From Anaerolinea thermophila (GTDB taxonomy: Bacteria > Chloroflexota > Anaerolineae > Anaerolineales > Villigracilaceae): a stretch of DNA of 15,112 nucleotides. The stretch lies in NCBI GenBank assembly GCA_020722305.1, contig DYLB01000033.1:1-15112 (forward strand). The letters run 5' to 3'. The stretch's first letter is position 1; each line of letters opens with the position of its first letter. A model generated the notes under the pieces. That model had not been told where the DNA came from. It ran no database searches and was given only the letters and a program-made list of their open reading frames with translations. The translations under genes were made by a program, and so were the position numbers. Shown here in pieces: positions 14,940 to 15,112 of the stretch.

Positions 14940-15058
14940 ATGCCGACCCTCCCGTTCATGCAAGTGGACGCCTTCACCAGTCAGGCACTGGGCGGGAACC
15001 CGTCCGGGTTGGCGGGCAGGCCGTGACTGTCATCCGCGGCGAGATGGCTATCCCGTAA
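14940..15058 (+). pseudogene. phzF-family remnant with internal deletion and frameshift
   Basis: From ATG 14940 the frame reads MPTLPF then MQVDAFTSQALGGNPSG, which matches the N-terminus of PhzF-family isomerase-like proteins (QVDAFT..xxxGNPAG), but it stops at 15024-15026 after 28 codons. In another frame, 15008-15055 reads VGGQAVTVIRGEMAIP and ends TAA at 15056-15058. This resembles the C-terminal strand of the same family (VGGxAVxVxRGEL). Intact members have roughly 260-300 residues, so about 85% of the gene is missing and the two ends are joined out of frame. It begins 2 nt after the cdd stop and was probably once part of that operon. The N-terminal match is good; the C-terminal match is short. 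Confidence 0.6.
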
Positions 15059-15059
15059 C

Positions 15060-15099
15060 GCGGAATTCCCTTCGGCTTTGCTCAGGGCAAGCATTCCGC
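15060..15099. repeat. Nested inverted repeat with dispersed-repeat core
   Basis: GCGGAAT (15060-15066) pairs with ATTCCGC (15093-15099), and inside it CCCT (15068-15071) pairs with AGGG (15084-15087). The core CCCTTCGGC...GCTCA also occurs at 5677-5692. It abuts the phzF remnant and may be a dispersed element or the terminator of the glmU cluster. No T-run follows within the window. Confidence 0.5.
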
Positions 15100-15112
15100 A
15101 ACCAAAGGCGAT

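Noticed and set aside
1..15112. CRISPR arrays, insertion sequences, prophage or defence genes
   Set aside because: No regularly spaced repeats, transposase, integrase or known defence motifs were seen on either strand.

Overview
The window is a GC-rich (about 60%) bacterial chromosome segment, most likely from a member of the Chloroflexota, class Anaerolineae. This rests on gene content and style: lipoprotein binding proteins with Pro/Thr-rich linkers, an MscL with a C-terminal zinc ribbon, TATAAT-type promoters in a GC-rich genome, and intergenic repeats of a kind I associate with that class. It is an inference from pattern recognition, not a database match.

Layout. Positions 1-52 (minus) hold the first codons of what looks like a UvrD/PcrA-type helicase. 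mscL follows on the same strand (132-527), with a near-consensus promoter at 558-586. The plus strand then carries a canonical family-5 ABC binding lipoprotein (699-2642). Next comes a probable operon for a Dpp/Opp-type transporter: a very large binding lipoprotein (2891-5488), two permeases (5770-6900, 6904-8256), two ATPases (8261-9217, 9238-10305) and a 65-residue membrane protein (10283-10480) ended by a hairpin. A receiver plus putative roadblock-domain protein (10634-11683) has its own promoter, and tRNA-Gln(TTG) follows (11739-11809). The last unit is an overlapping cluster of glmU (11909-13273), a CorB/CorC-type CBS protein (13260-14546), cytidine deaminase (14527-14937) and a collapsed phzF-like remnant (14940-15058).

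The most notable observation concerns the large binding protein at 2891-5488. The landmarks of a family-5 solute-binding protein are all present but in rotated order. The half that normally comes second (GxIDI, FN, RxAxxxxVDR) comes first. The half that normally comes first (GGT start, WHDG, GTGP, RNPDY) comes second, followed by an extra beta-rich tail. This looks like a natural circular permutation. The neighbouring binding protein at 699-2642 keeps the canonical order and serves as an internal control. One permease of the same operon also carries an unusually large extracytoplasmic insert, so the binding protein and permease may have diverged together.

Other points of interest are two intergenic hairpins built from different heptamers but on the same 7-bp-periodic plan, repeat-filled DNA between the large binding protein and its permeases, and a phzF remnant whose N- and C-terminal ends are joined out of frame with the middle missing.
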